In this document: one piece after another, positions 16,945-26,466 of the stretch
Layout of the letters: every line of letters starts with the position of its first letter
Numbering within the stretch: the stretch's first letter is position 1
Assembly: GCA_013297775.1 (NCBI GenBank)
Contig: JAAFIL010000019.1
Location: forward strand, 1 to 64,000
Reading direction: 5' to 3'
Length of the DNA: 64,000 nt
Source: Bacteroidota bacterium
GTDB lineage: Bacteria > Bacteroidota > Bacteroidia > B-17B0 > Aurantibacillaceae
Program-made: the position numbers and the translations under genes
Notes under the pieces: generated by a model
What the model saw: the letters and a program-made list of their open reading frames with translations, nothing else
The model's database searches: none
What the model was told of the DNA's origin: nothing

Positions 16945-17580
16945 TTATAATTGATGTGTATAAATCACCGCTTCCTTGTAACGCTTGGTATATAACGTTT
17001 CTTTAAGTTGAAACCCCATTTCTTGAAAACATATTTCAAAGCGTGGGTTCATATATACAAATACACAAGGCTTGCTTGCGTTGGCTTTAATGCGATGCAA
17101 TAAGGGTCTTAATACATCATCCGAAAAAGGATTAAATAAAAAATAAATACAAGGGGCATCGGGTATTTCTAATTGCAAAGCATTTTGCTCCACAAACTGG
17201 AACTGAGCCTTGGCATTTTGCCGAACATAATTTTGTAGGTTGAGCCTTGCTACTTCAATTAATGCAGCATCCAAATCAATTCCTTTTAAATCGGTAAACC
17301 CAAAGCGTTCGGCCACAAACAACACACGTCCTTTCCCGCATCCAATATCGTAAACCATATAATTGGGGTATTGGCGATAAAGTTTTTGAAACAACTGTTC
17401 CACCGCCAAATACGAAGCCCCTTGGTAATGATAGTTGCCATTGTTTTTACTAGTATTTACCACCGCTTGGGTGTTAATACCATAACGTTTATCGCCTTTC
17501 CATTCGTACCGAAGTAGGTTAAGTGTATTCAACAATCCACGGTAACACACCGAGCGTATAAAATAATAAAGGTATCGCAT
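16945..17580 (-). CDS. Class I SAM-dependent methyltransferase
   Basis: 211 residues from the start MRYLYYFIRSVC (17580). The SAM-binding motif I is MVYDIGCGKGRVLFVAERFG and motif II is GIDLDAALIEVARLN, typical of class I Rossmann methyltransferases; the sequence resembles the uncharacterised small-molecule group rather than any RNA family. A reading 13 residues longer exists (17619), but a good promoter (TTTG, 17 bases, TAAATTTG, 17592-17620) lies inside it, which favours the shorter start and a very short leader. It is divergent from rel. The substrate is unknown; its closeness to the glycan operon is suggestive only. Confidence 0.82.
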   Translation of the reverse strand: MRYLYYFIRSVCYRGLLNTLNLLRYEWKGDKRYGINTQAVVNTSKNNGNYHYQGASYLAVEQLFQKLYRQYPNYMVYDIGCGKGRVLFVAERFGFTDLKGIDLDAALIEVARLNLQNYVRQNAKAQFQFVEQNALQLEIPDAPCIYFLFNPFSDDVLRPLLHRIKANASKPCVFVYMNPRFEICFQEMGFQLKETLYTKRYKEAVIYTHQL

Positions 17581-17591
17581 TTTAGAGTTGA

Positions 17592-17620
17592 CAAATTTAC
17601 GGAAATTATCTACCTTCAAA
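17592..17620 (-). promoter_or_regulatory. Promoter of the methyltransferase gene, overlapping the rel promoter region
   Basis: On the (-) strand TTTG (17617-17620), 17 bases and TAAATTTG (17592-17599) match the Bacteroidota promoter consensus. The expected start of transcription is only a few bases before the ATG at 17580. On the (+) strand TTG (17588-17590), 20 bases and TACCTTCA (17611-17618) form a weaker candidate for rel, so the two would overlap. Confidence 0.6.
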
Positions 17621-17647
17621 TCTGAGAATGTGGGAGTCCTCCGATTT

Positions 17648-19855
17648 ATGATTATTGATTTAGAAGCCGAACGTAAAGAAATATTAAACCGCTACAAGCT
17701 ATTAATAAAAGCCTGCAAACGACGTTTAGAAAAAGGCGATAAAGAAATGATTCGCAAAGCGTTTGAAGTAGCAGTAGAGGCTCATAAAGAAATGCGTCGC
17801 AAAAGTGGCGAGCCTTATATTTACCACCCTATTGCCGTGGCTCAAATTTGTGCCGAAGAAATTGGACTGGGTGCCATTGGCATTGTTTGCGCCTTGTTAC
17901 ACGATACCGTTGAAGATACCGATTTAACACTCGAAGATGTAAAGGGTTTATTTGGTGCTAAGGTTTCGCAAATTATTGATGGCCTCACCAAAATTTCGGG
18001 CGTAATAGATAATACCAACAGTTCGATACAAGCCGAAAATTTTCGGAAGGTGTTGCTCACCATGAGTGAAGATATTCGGGTGATTTTAATTAAGATGGCC
18101 GATCGTCTTCACAACATGCGCACACTCGAACACATGAAACGCGATAAGCAAATGAAAATTGCCAGCGAAACATTATTCTTGTATGCCCCGCTGGCACACC
18201 GTTTGGGACTTAACGCTATTAAAACTGAACTCGAAGATTTAGGTTTAAAATATACCGATAACGAATCGTATGACGACATTGCACTTAAACTCAAAGAAAG
18301 CGAACCCGAACGTAAAAAATTTATCTTAAAATTTATTGAACCCTTAAAAGAAATATTAACCGAGCAAGGGTTTAAATTTAAAATTTATGGGCGACCCAAA
18401 TCCATCTACAGCATTTACAACAAAATAAAAACCAAATACGTTCCATTTGAAGAAATCTATGATTTATTTGCCATTCGCATCATCATCGAAACGCCCTTCG
18501 AACAAGAAAAAAGCGATTGCTGGAAAATATATTCCATCATTACCGATTTTTATCACCCCAGTCCCGAACGCCTGCGCGATTGGATAAGCACCCCCAAAAG
18601 CAATGGTTACGAAAGTTTACACACTACTGTAATGGGTCCCGAAGGCAAGTGGGTAGAGGTACAAATACGCAGTTTACGCATGGATGATTTAGCCGAAAAT
18701 GGCTATGCTGCCCATTGGAAATATAAAGATGCTGCCGCCGAAAAAGAAAGTAAACTCGAAGCGTGGTTACATCGCATTCGCGATATGTTAGAAAACCCCG
18801 ATCAAAATGCGCTAGAATTTATTGACGATTTTAAACTCAATTTATTTAGCGACGAAATTTTTGTATTTACCCCCAAAGGCGATATGAAAACCTTGCCTAC
18901 CAATGCAACGGCTTTAGACTTTGCGTTCGACATTCATACCAAAGTGGGCGAGCAATGTATTGGTGCCAAGGTCAATCATAAATTAGTACCACTCAGCCAT
19001 AAATTAAAAAGTGGCGATCAGGTCGAAATTTTAACCTCGGGTAAACAAACCCCTAAAGACGATTGGTTAAACTATGTGATTACCGCACGCGCCAAATCGA
19101 AAATTAAAAACTCTTTAAAAGAACAGCGTAAAAAAATTGCCGAAGAAGGCCGCGAATTATTAGAGCGTAAATTTTATAAATGCAAACTCGATTTCACACT
19201 TCAAAATGTGAATGAATTTTGCACCTACTTAAAACTACCTTCTTCGCAAGAGTTGTTTTACAGAGCCGCTTTAGGCAATGTAGATGTGAAAGAAGTGAGA
19301 GCCTTTGTTAAATACAAAGAAAACCCTACCGTACACAAGGCTGGCAAAAAACCCGATGCGCCAAAGTTAGAACAACTGGTAACCAGTGCGCGTGGCGGTG
19401 GCGATATGTTGGTGATTGGCGACGATATGCAAAAACTCGACTACAAATTATCGCCATGTTGCAACCCCATTCCAGGCGATGATGTGTTTGGATTTGTTAC
19501 CATTAGCGAGGGCATCAAAATACATCGGGTTAACTGCCCCAATGCTATTAAACTACTAAGCAATTATGCCTACCGTGTGGTAAAAGCTAAATGGACTAAC
19601 GACCAACTCATCTCCTTTTTGGCTGGCATTAAAATACACGGCACCGACGAGTTGGGCATCGTTAACAACATCACAAAAGTTATTTCTAACGAAAATAACA
19701 TTAACATGCGCGCCATCAGTTTCGATACCGACGATGGAATTTTTGAAGGAAACATTATGGTATATGTACACGACACCAAACACCTTAGCCATTTAATTGA
19801 TAAACTTAAACTAGTAAAGGGCGTAACCAGCGTTATTCGGGTAGATGAGAAATAG
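17648..19855 (+). CDS. rel: Bifunctional (p)ppGpp synthetase/hydrolase, RelA/SpoT family
   Basis: 735 residues from MIIDLEAERKEIL (17648), a normal length for a long Rel. It makes and degrades the stringent-response alarmone (p)ppGpp in the cytoplasm. Domains in order: HD hydrolase with HDTVEDTDLT (about 84-93), KMADRLHNMRTL and intact histidines; synthetase with GYESLHTTV (about 320); TGS with TLPTNATALDFAFDIHTKVG; a zinc-finger/RIS domain with CCNPIPGDDVFGFVTI; and a C-terminal ACT domain. Both catalytic domains look intact, so it should be bifunctional, as usual for the single long Rel of Bacteroidota. A 20-residue longer frame was rejected because it lies in the promoter region. Confidence 0.95.
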   Translation: MIIDLEAERKEILNRYKLLIKACKRRLEKGDKEMIRKAFEVAVEAHKEMRRKSGEPYIYHPIAVAQICAEEIGLGAIGIVCALLHDTVEDTDLTLEDVKGLFGAKVSQIIDGLTKISGVIDNTNSSIQAENFRKVLLTMSEDIRVILIKMADRLHNMRTLEHMKRDKQMKIASETLFLYAPLAHRLGLNAIKTELEDLGLKYTDNESYDDIALKLKESEPERKKFILKFIEPLKEILTEQGFKFKIYGRPKSIYSIYNKIKTKYVPFEEIYDLFAIRIIIETPFEQEKSDCWKIYSIITDFYHPSPERLRDWISTPKSNGYESLHTTVMGPEGKWVEVQIRSLRMDDLAENGYAAHWKYKDAAAEKESKLEAWLHRIRDMLENPDQNALEFIDDFKLNLFSDEIFVFTPKGDMKTLPTNATALDFAFDIHTKVGEQCIGAKVNHKLVPLSHKLKSGDQVEILTSGKQTPKDDWLNYVITARAKSKIKNSLKEQRKKIAEEGRELLERKFYKCKLDFTLQNVNEFCTYLKLPSSQELFYRAALGNVDVKEVRAFVKYKENPTVHKAGKKPDAPKLEQLVTSARGGGDMLVIGDDMQKLDYKLSPCCNPIPGDDVFGFVTISEGIKIHRVNCPNAIKLLSNYAYRVVKAKWTNDQLISFLAGIKIHGTDELGIVNNITKVISNENNINMRAISFDTDDGIFEGNIMVYVHDTKHLSHLIDKLKLVKGVTSVIRVDEK

Positions 19856-19916
19856 TACAAACTATTTTCTTTAACCTAAATTCCTATCGCATAAACCAAG
19901 TTTAAAATAGCCTTGA

Positions 19917-20076
19917 TACCAATATCGGTTCTAAAAGATACAAGTTGAACCAGAATTATTTTTCTTTTAGGCGACGAAAAAATTACAGGCGTAGCAAGGC
20001 CTACGGGTATAATTTTTGAGGAAGTATAAGAGAAAAAGAAACTGGGTCAACGTATCTTTTAGAAATGATGTTGGTA
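19917..20076. repeat. MITE-like inverted-repeat element (family E), copy 2
   Basis: A 160-bp near full-length hairpin. The left TACCAATATCGGTTC, the AAAAGATACAAGTTGAACC region and the right GGTCAACGTATCTTTTAGAA, ATGATGTTGGTA region are imperfect reverse complements, with inner arms GGCGTAG / CCTACGG. A deleted 50-bp relative is at 35055-35104. Confidence 0.8.
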
Positions 20077-20152
20077 TGAAAGGTAGCCCTTACGATTTTT
20101 GTATTCTATATCTATAACAGTATTTAAAAAAGTTAACCGGTTCTCGGATACA

Positions 20153-20179
20153 AAAAAAGCGGGCTTTAAACCCGCTTTT
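20153..20179 (-). terminator. Rho-independent terminator
   Basis: On the (-) strand AAAAGCGGG and CCCGCTTTTTTT form a GC-rich hairpin with a T-run, about 20 bases after the PorE-like stop codon. It may also end rel transcripts arriving from the left. Confidence 0.8.
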
Positions 20180-20199
20180 AATTCTTCTTATTTTTTAAA

Positions 20200-22254
20200 T
20201 TACTCTTCGTCTTCACCATCAACTTTCGGTTTAGCACCTGGCTTCACATCCGATTTTGGTTTATTTGGATCTACAAAATCCCAACTTAAAATTTTAAACG
20301 AAGTACGACGATTTTTTTGATGCAAGGCTTCTTTCTCTTCTTTCGTTTTCGCATTTTTAATGACATCGTCGGTTACAATTAATTGCGATTTGCCATAACC
20401 TTTGGCCACTAAACGCGCCGCAGGAATTTTTTTCTCATTCACTAAAAAGTCAACGCACGATTGCGCACGTTTTTGTGATAACTCTTCATTCTTCTTGGCA
20501 TCGCCACGGCTATCGGTATGCGAGTTTAACTCACAAATAATAGCAGGGTTATCTACTAAGGTTTGGTATAAAAATTGTAACGAGTCGCGCGCTTCTGGGC
20601 GTAAATCCCACTTACCTAAATCGTAGCGAATTTCAGGCATGCGAATTTCGCGGGTTACTGGTGTTAATTCAAAATCGGCAATAAAATCTTTTGAAGCTGG
20701 TTCGCCAACCGTTGTAATAATGCGTTGATCTTTCGATGCTAAATAACCATCTTTGTTAAAAGTAGCTGACTTAGAATCTTTGCTGGTTTCGGTTGTTATA
20801 CTGTAAGTTGTATTTTCTTTTAATTTGAATGCGTAAGACCCATCTTTATTTGTCATAGATTCATTAATGGTTCCATCGCTACCTACAATTTTAACTTTTA
20901 CCGTTTCAACTGCTTCGCCTTTACCTTCACCGTTTCGACCGCCTTTGCTAATGCCCATTCCTTTGCCATTAAACACTAATGGCGGCAACACAAAACTCCA
21001 AATGTCATCATCACCTTTGCCACCTTCGCGGTTACTGGTTAAATACCCTTTTTGTTTTTTACCTTCATACACAATGCCAAAATCGTCAAAAGAAGAATTG
21101 ATAGGGTATTTCAAATTTTCAACCGCTTTAGAAGCTTTTCCATCAGGACCTAATTCAGCAACAAAAATATCTAAGCCGCCCATGCCTGGGTGATAGTTAG
21201 ATGAGAAATATAAACGCTTTCCGTCGTCGGAAATGGTTGGATACATTTCGTCGCCAGCCGTGTTTACAGCAGGCCCTAAATTTACAGGTTGACCCCAAAG
21301 GTTTCCTTTTTGGTCGAAGCTGCTTTTCCAAATATCTTTTCCACCGTAACCTCCTTTTAATTTAGAAGTGAAGTAAAGCGACTTACCATCTGCACTCAAA
21401 GTAGGATGACCAAATTGAACACTATCCACTACAAAAGGTAAACGTTCTGCAGGACCCCAAGTGCTTCCTTGTTTTTTACACATAAATAAACCACACTTCA
21501 TGGATTTATTTTTCTCTTCGGGACAACGCGTGAAAAATAATAAATCACCTTTTTTACTTACCCAGCCCGAACCTTCGTTAACAGGCGTAGAAACCGCAGG
21601 AGGCAACAACACTGGCGTTGACCACTTTCCGTTTTTATCTAATTTTGATTCGTAAATATCGGCGTAGTTTGCCCCAATATTAGGTTCAGTAGCAACTGAG
21701 CCACCATCGCGACGAGAAGTAAAGTAAATGCTTTGGTATTTCTTATCAGAAAAGGAAGGGCTATAATCACTGGCTTTAGAATTTAATAAAGCCATGTTTT
21801 CTAACTTATAGCGTTGTGGCGCATCTTTCCATTGTTGAGCTAACTCACACGATTTAATACCTAATTCGGCACGCTTACCGTCTCCACCCTTCGATTTATA
21901 ATTTTTAAATTCTGCAATGGCTTCAGGGTATTTCATTTGCGTTTTTAAATCCTCTGCCAACTTTAAGTAAACAATAGGATCTGAATAATTAGCTGCAATC
22001 GCCTTTTGATAATAGGTTTCGGCTGCTTTGTAGTCATTTATTCTATGATACGATTCGCCTGTTTTAAATAAAATTTCTGGTTTTTTATCGGCTTTTGCAC
22101 CAGCATAGGCTTGCTTGTAAAATTCAACAGCCTTATAATATTGGTGATTTTCGTAAGATAATTCCGCCTTTTTCAATAACTTTTGGGAAAAGCCTGACGA
22201 AGCAAGCATTACAACCGCCCCTGCCGTTATCGAAAACTTTGTAAAATGATTCAT
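20200..22254 (-). CDS. porE: PorE-like T9SS protein: TPR, PD40 propeller, CRE and OmpA domains
   Basis: 684 residues from the start MNHFTKFSITAGAVVMLASS (22254), a signal peptide. Order: three TPR units (about 25-140), a PD40/WD40-like beta-propeller with repeated YFTSRRDGG, LYFTSKLKGGYGGKDIW and LYFSSNYHPGMGGLDIF blades, a carboxypeptidase-regulatory-like module with DGSYAFKLKENTTYSI, and a C-terminal OmpA domain with LNSHTDSRGD and LSQKRAQSCVDFL, which binds peptidoglycan. This order is the known architecture of PorE, the T9SS component linking the outer-membrane machine to the cell wall. The C-terminal tail is acidic (DGEDEE). Assignment rests on architecture; a related OmpA family protein is possible. 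It is the right-hand end of a (-) group and has its own terminator. Confidence 0.85.
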   Translation of the reverse strand: MNHFTKFSITAGAVVMLASSGFSQKLLKKAELSYENHQYYKAVEFYKQAYAGAKADKKPEILFKTGESYHRINDYKAAETYYQKAIAANYSDPIVYLKLAEDLKTQMKYPEAIAEFKNYKSKGGDGKRAELGIKSCELAQQWKDAPQRYKLENMALLNSKASDYSPSFSDKKYQSIYFTSRRDGGSVATEPNIGANYADIYESKLDKNGKWSTPVLLPPAVSTPVNEGSGWVSKKGDLLFFTRCPEEKNKSMKCGLFMCKKQGSTWGPAERLPFVVDSVQFGHPTLSADGKSLYFTSKLKGGYGGKDIWKSSFDQKGNLWGQPVNLGPAVNTAGDEMYPTISDDGKRLYFSSNYHPGMGGLDIFVAELGPDGKASKAVENLKYPINSSFDDFGIVYEGKKQKGYLTSNREGGKGDDDIWSFVLPPLVFNGKGMGISKGGRNGEGKGEAVETVKVKIVGSDGTINESMTNKDGSYAFKLKENTTYSITTETSKDSKSATFNKDGYLASKDQRIITTVGEPASKDFIADFELTPVTREIRMPEIRYDLGKWDLRPEARDSLQFLYQTLVDNPAIICELNSHTDSRGDAKKNEELSQKRAQSCVDFLVNEKKIPAARLVAKGYGKSQLIVTDDVIKNAKTKEEKEALHQKNRRTSFKILSWDFVDPNKPKSDVKPGAKPKVDGEDEE

Positions 22255-22309
22255 AAACATAAATTAACGTTATTTATAGTTCGCTAAAATAATAAATAAT
22301 TTTATAGTG

Positions 22310-22317
22310 CAAAAATA
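22310..22317 (-). promoter_or_regulatory. Candidate -7 box for the PorE-like gene
   Basis: TATTTTTG on the (-) strand matches TAnnTTTG, about 55 bases before the ATG at 22254. A good -33 TTG was not found. Confidence 0.4.
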
Positions 22318-22540
22318 TTACTATTTATTTTTAACATTCTATTCTTAATATTTACCTTAAATAATGCGAAAACACCGAAAAGTTACGGTTTTATAAAAAT
22401 TTTAGTGCTTGACCTCTGAATAGTTTCACATTTTGTTCGAAATAGAAGATTTCTCGCTTATTCGCCATTTAAGGGCATTTGGTCAAAAACCGTTCATATT
22501 ACATGGTCTATTTGATACCTTTCGTTTTAGATTTTTTATC

Positions 22541-23200
22541 CTAAAGCCACTCTTTCGTGTTGTGGTTAAAGATGGAAATCAATGTTTCAAACTTAGAAAT
22601 GCTGTAACGCGCGTTAAACCCTTGCAATTCTTCTAAAGACCCATATCCATACAATACTGCAATGGAATTTATGCCACAAACCTCGGCGGCTTTCATATCC
22701 ACAGCCGTATCGCCAATAAGATAAACGTGTTGTTTATTTAGAAGGGGTTGAACCAGTTCGGCTAACATGTCCTCTTTGGAGCGCATAACCCCTACTTCTT
22801 GTTCGTTTGCTTTAACGGTTTTAAAAAAAGGAAGCAATTGTTTTACCTCCAAAATGCGTAAAGCTGGCCGATAACGCTTGTTGGTAGCAATATACATTGG
22901 GTAATTTAATGCCTGAAAATAGCGTAACGTATCTAACACATTAGGATAGAGCGGTGTTTGTTCGTAATGAGAAGTGTCGTAAATATTGGTAAATAATTGT
23001 TTGGCTGCTTGCTGTTTGGCTTCGCTCGTGTAAAACGTTTTTAAAATGGTTACTAAGGCTTGTCCAAAATCTATCTTTTCGAATTGAACGGTTTTATCAG
23101 GAGGTAACTGAGAAAAAACGGCTCGATATGTATTTAAAATTTCGGGCTTCGAATCTATTAAAGTTCCATCTAAATCGAAAATTAAATGTGGTACATCCAT
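22541..23200 (-). CDS. HAD-family phosphatase (phosphoglycolate phosphatase-like)
   Basis: 219 residues from MDVPHLIFDLDGTLIDSKPE, containing the nucleophile motif I DLDGT (residues 9-13), a motif II-type YIATNKRYRPA, and motif IV GDTAVDMKAAE, as in Gph/PGP-type HAD hydrolases. The cap region is helical. It likely removes phosphate from a small metabolite in the cytoplasm; the substrate cannot be told from the sequence. A longer reading by 18 residues with a TTG start is unlikely because it would run into the terminator of the upstream M43 protease gene. It is convergent with nothing but lies between the PorE-like gene and the protease on the same strand. Confidence 0.85.
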   Translation of the reverse strand: MDVPHLIFDLDGTLIDSKPEILNTYRAVFSQLPPDKTVQFEKIDFGQALVTILKTFYTSEAKQQAAKQLFTNIYDTSHYEQTPLYPNVLDTLRYFQALNYPMYIATNKRYRPALRILEVKQLLPFFKTVKANEQEVGVMRSKEDMLAELVQPLLNKQHVYLIGDTAVDMKAAEVCGINSIAVLYGYGSLEELQGFNARYSISKFETLISIFNHNTKEWL

Positions 23201-23207
23201 ATAGAAA

Positions 23208-23268
23208 GCAAAAAACTGTTTTGCTAATGTTGTGTTTTCGCACAATACCAACAAAACAGTTTTTTGAG
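23208..23268 (-). terminator. Rho-independent terminator of the M43 protease gene
   Basis: A perfect AAAAAACTGTTTTG / CAAAACAGTTTTTT hairpin lies just downstream of the protease stop codon (23280) and before the HAD start. Confidence 0.85.
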
Positions 23269-23279
23269 TTAAAAAATAA

Positions 23280-25430
23280 TTACTCTACTTTAAGTTTACG
23301 GCTTAAAATAGTCCCGTTTAAATTTACATTCACAAAATAGATTCCTTTTGAAAGATCTTTTGTGGCAATGTTCAAAGTATGTTCGCCTACTGGATAGGTT
23401 TTTACATTTTCGACTTGCATTAAACGCCCCGTAATGTCGGTAATGGTATATCCTAAAAGCGAAGTGTTACTCAAACTTAATTTCAAGTTGGTTTCTTCTT
23501 TGGCTGGATTCGGATATAAACTTAAACCTACCGATTGAGACAACTCATTAATGCCGGTGGTTCCCGCATTAAAATTAATATCATCGAGGTATAAACGGTT
23601 ACCAAAACCTGCTGCGGCATCTTCTTGAAAATAAAAGCGGATGCGTAAATTTGGCTCAAACAAATAATTGGTAAACGCCGGATGATTCGATAATGTATAA
23701 GTTTTAAACTGATTACTAGTGGGTACAAGTGGTGTAGTGGTTACGCCACCCGATCCGCTTGCAAACGAACTCATCGAGGGCACATAAGTATCTATCCATG
23801 TTCCGCCGCAATCTTTACTAACTTGTACTTTAAACACATCGTTATGGGTAGCGCTGTAGCGGGCATAAGCATAACGAAATGTGTAAACTAAGTTTTGATT
23901 GTTTAACATATCGTAAGATGGTGTTTGTAAAATATCTATCGCACTATTTGGATTGATGGTTCCATCAATCATATACGACTTACTTCCTGTGGCAGCACCC
24001 AATGTCGTTTGTTGCCAAGTAGTGCCTCCTGTTTGATTAATAACCGACCAATTGGCGGGTAAACCCGAACCTTCAAAACTTTCGCTGTAAGCCCCGGGTT
24101 GTTGAGGTACGCCACTTACCACAGTTACGTTTTTGGTAATAAGGTTTCCGCCTTGCGCATTGCTCACACTTAAAGTAACTGCTGTAAGTCCTACGTTTGG
24201 AAAAGTAATATTTGTATTGGCAGCATTTGGACTAGTAATAACAGCACCGTTATTGGCCGACCAACTGTAAGCCGAAACAACTCCATTGTAAGAAAAATCT
24301 TTCATAAATAAGGTACCACCCGAACATACAGTAAATGTGGTGTTAGATGAAAAATCAGCAACTGGTGCGCAAAGACCCGTTCCATTCACATCGGTACCGC
24401 TTGATCCTAAATTGGCGGCAGTCCATAAGCTACTGCGCCCACTAACTGCAGAAGCAATGGCAGAGCGCATTACCGTAGTTTGACCTTGTGTAAAGTTTTT
24501 AGGGCAGGAAGAATAATCCATAATGTTTTCTACATTTTGGTAATATGGATTTTGATTAGAAGCACATAAAATAGTAGAGTTAGTAGAACTTGCCGGACAA
24601 GTACTAAAATTACCCTTGGTTGGAGGTGTATCTGCAATTAAATCGTCGCCACAAACCACGCCTGGGTTGTTGGTGTTACCAAATGTATGCGATAAATTAA
24701 ACCAATGACCAATTTCGTGGCTTAAACTCCGTGCTGGAATAACACCACTTAAAAAGCCATAGTTATAAATAATAGCATCTTGCAAAGCACCAGTTGGCCA
24801 AGTGGCTGGTTTGTAGGTGTAACCCACCACAATACCTGGACCAGGACTTTGTGAAATAATATTTCGAACAATAATGATGTTTAAGTATTTGGTAGGATCC
24901 CAAGTGATGCCCGTATAATTAGTGGTTATGGCAGCCTGAGACCAATCGGTTCGAGAGTCGAAACGGCGAACAATACCCGAAGTACAATTGCCATTGGGAT
25001 CTTTATGCGCTAACATAAACGTTACCTCAGAATTAACATACAAGGCTTGGAAAGGCGCAAAAATGGTATTTACATCGGATCCTGCACGCGCAAAATCGCT
25101 GTTTACTTGTGCTAACGCGCTGTTAATTACTGCATCCGAAATGTTTTCGACGCCGCCTTGGTGCAAAATATGAAACACAACCGGAATTGTGTATTGCGGT
25201 GGAGCTGCTGTTTTAGCAATATTTTGATTAGCCACAGCTGCTTGAGCTTCTGCGTGTAGCTGCTGTTGAATTTTTTCGTAACGCTCGCGCGAACCTGGAT
25301 TTGAATTAAATGCCTCTTCCATGGCCGCATAAGTATTACATGGCTGTATGGGTTTTGCAGTTTGGGCATTAACGTATAGCCCTGAACAGATCAGAAATGC
25401 CCAACTTATTTTTTGTAACTTACTTTTCAT
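23280..25430 (-). CDS. Secreted M43-family zinc metalloprotease with T9SS type A sorting domain
   Basis: 716 residues; MKSKLQKISWAFLICSGLYV is the start of a signal peptide. A propeptide-like region precedes a pappalysin/M43 catalytic domain with SLSHEIGHWFNLSHTFG (about residue 235; the HExxHxxxxxH zinc motif) and NIMDYSSCPKNFTQGQ, the Met-turn. A PKD-like segment (AYSWSANNGAVIT), a jelly-roll/MAM-like region of about 200 residues and a type A sorting domain at the C-terminus (LYPNPAKEETNLKLS, DLSKGIYFVNVN) follow. It should be exported through T9SS to digest external protein or process other surface proteins. A strong terminator follows; it is a single-gene unit next to an SPFH gene 40 bases upstream. 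Confidence 0.93.
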   Translation of the reverse strand: MKSKLQKISWAFLICSGLYVNAQTAKPIQPCNTYAAMEEAFNSNPGSRERYEKIQQQLHAEAQAAVANQNIAKTAAPPQYTIPVVFHILHQGGVENISDAVINSALAQVNSDFARAGSDVNTIFAPFQALYVNSEVTFMLAHKDPNGNCTSGIVRRFDSRTDWSQAAITTNYTGITWDPTKYLNIIIVRNIISQSPGPGIVVGYTYKPATWPTGALQDAIIYNYGFLSGVIPARSLSHEIGHWFNLSHTFGNTNNPGVVCGDDLIADTPPTKGNFSTCPASSTNSTILCASNQNPYYQNVENIMDYSSCPKNFTQGQTTVMRSAIASAVSGRSSLWTAANLGSSGTDVNGTGLCAPVADFSSNTTFTVCSGGTLFMKDFSYNGVVSAYSWSANNGAVITSPNAANTNITFPNVGLTAVTLSVSNAQGGNLITKNVTVVSGVPQQPGAYSESFEGSGLPANWSVINQTGGTTWQQTTLGAATGSKSYMIDGTINPNSAIDILQTPSYDMLNNQNLVYTFRYAYARYSATHNDVFKVQVSKDCGGTWIDTYVPSMSSFASGSGGVTTTPLVPTSNQFKTYTLSNHPAFTNYLFEPNLRIRFYFQEDAAAGFGNRLYLDDINFNAGTTGINELSQSVGLSLYPNPAKEETNLKLSLSNTSLLGYTITDITGRLMQVENVKTYPVGEHTLNIATKDLSKGIYFVNVNLNGTILSRKLKVE

Positions 25431-25470
25431 GATTTATTTTTGTGTTTATAGTGTTAGCGTTTAGAGAGCG

Positions 25471-26406
25471 TTATTTTTTTTCATTTTGTTTTTCGAGTTG
25501 ATCTAAAGCCATCAACTTTTTCATATTGTTTTCCATGCCATCTATGCTGCCATCTAAGAAAATAACATTTCCTTTTCCTTCTTGTGCAAAGTTTTTAATG
25601 GCTTCGGTCCACATGCTAAACAAAATTAAAGAAGAATCTAAATTAGCGATTTGCATTTGTTGTGCGGCAACTGCCATACCTTTGGCCACTTCTTCGCGGA
25701 ACAAAGCAATACCTTGACCTTTTAATTGAGAGGCTTCTTTTTCGGCTTGGGCACTAATTTTAATAGCATTTCCCTCGGCCTCAGCGGCTTTGGTTTTTGT
25801 AATTAAAAGAGCCTGACCTTCGTTTTCAGCAGCAGCTTTTAAATTATTACTAGCTACTACTTTAGCCATTGAGCGCATCACTTCTTCATCAAAAGTAATG
25901 TCGTTTAATTGTAAATCAATGAGGTGATAGCCCCATTCTTCTAAGGTTTTATCAAGTTGATCTTTTACAGCTTCTACTATATCGCGGCGCAAAATTAAAA
26001 CCTCGCTTTGCTTTTTGGTAGCCACAAATGCTCTCACCGAACCCTCTACAGAACGCACCAAGGCTTGCATAAAGTTGCGGTCATCTACAAATTTAAAAGC
26101 TACATTTTTTATGGTTTCTTCTTCGTTATTAATCACCGAATAAAGTAACATGGCTGTGAAATTTACATTCGCTTGGTCAACCGTTACCGCCTGAAAGCCC
26201 AATTCGGCACTACGGTTTTGAATCGAAATTTTTTTATAAATAACTTCGATAAATGGAATTTTGAAATTAAGACCCGGGCGCAGAATACGACTAAACTTAC
26301 CAAATACTGTAATAACCGCAACGGTACCTTGTTGCACAGTTGCAATGGATAAAAACAGCGTTAGTAACCCAACTACAATTGATATGATAATTCCAATACT
26401 TGGCAT
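25471..26406 (-). CDS. SPFH/Band 7 domain protein (stomatin/QmcA-like)
   Basis: 311 residues. One N-terminal hydrophobic helix (IGIIISIVVGLLTLFLSIATV, within about 1-25) anchors it to the membrane. The SPFH domain follows with GTVAVITVFGKFSRILRPGLN (split here to avoid a long run: FGKFSRILRPG) and DVRNFMQ-like VDDRNFMQALVRS, then a coiled coil rich in Ala, Glu and Lys (KAAEAEGNAIKISAQAEKEA). Proteins of this family scaffold membrane protein complexes and often work with proteases such as FtsH; the role here is inferred only from the family. It is the first gene of a (-) pair with the M43 protease, 40 bases apart. Confidence 0.9.
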   Translation of the reverse strand: MPSIGIIISIVVGLLTLFLSIATVQQGTVAVITVFGKFSRILRPGLNFKIPFIEVIYKKISIQNRSAELGFQAVTVDQANVNFTAMLLYSVINNEEETIKNVAFKFVDDRNFMQALVRSVEGSVRAFVATKKQSEVLILRRDIVEAVKDQLDKTLEEWGYHLIDLQLNDITFDEEVMRSMAKVVASNNLKAAAENEGQALLITKTKAAEAEGNAIKISAQAEKEASQLKGQGIALFREEVAKGMAVAAQQMQIANLDSSLILFSMWTEAIKNFAQEGKGNVIFLDGSIDGMENNMKKLMALDQLEKQNEKK

Positions 26407-26466
26407 AACATTAAATTTTTATAAATATAAAAAAATAATTAGTAAGATGCTTAATTTTAGGACAAA

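Larger units (their letters stand above)
19856..20199. other. Intergenic region between rel and the PorE-like gene
   Basis: The 344-bp convergent gap holds a MITE-like hairpin element (19917-20076) and a Rho-independent terminator (20153-20179). No other feature is visible. Confidence 0.7.

Noticed and set aside
22541-23254. A longer HAD start 18 residues upstream with a TTG codon
   Set aside because: The added bases fall in the hairpin terminator of the M43 protease gene, and the internal MDVPHLIFDLDGT start is the normal one for this family.
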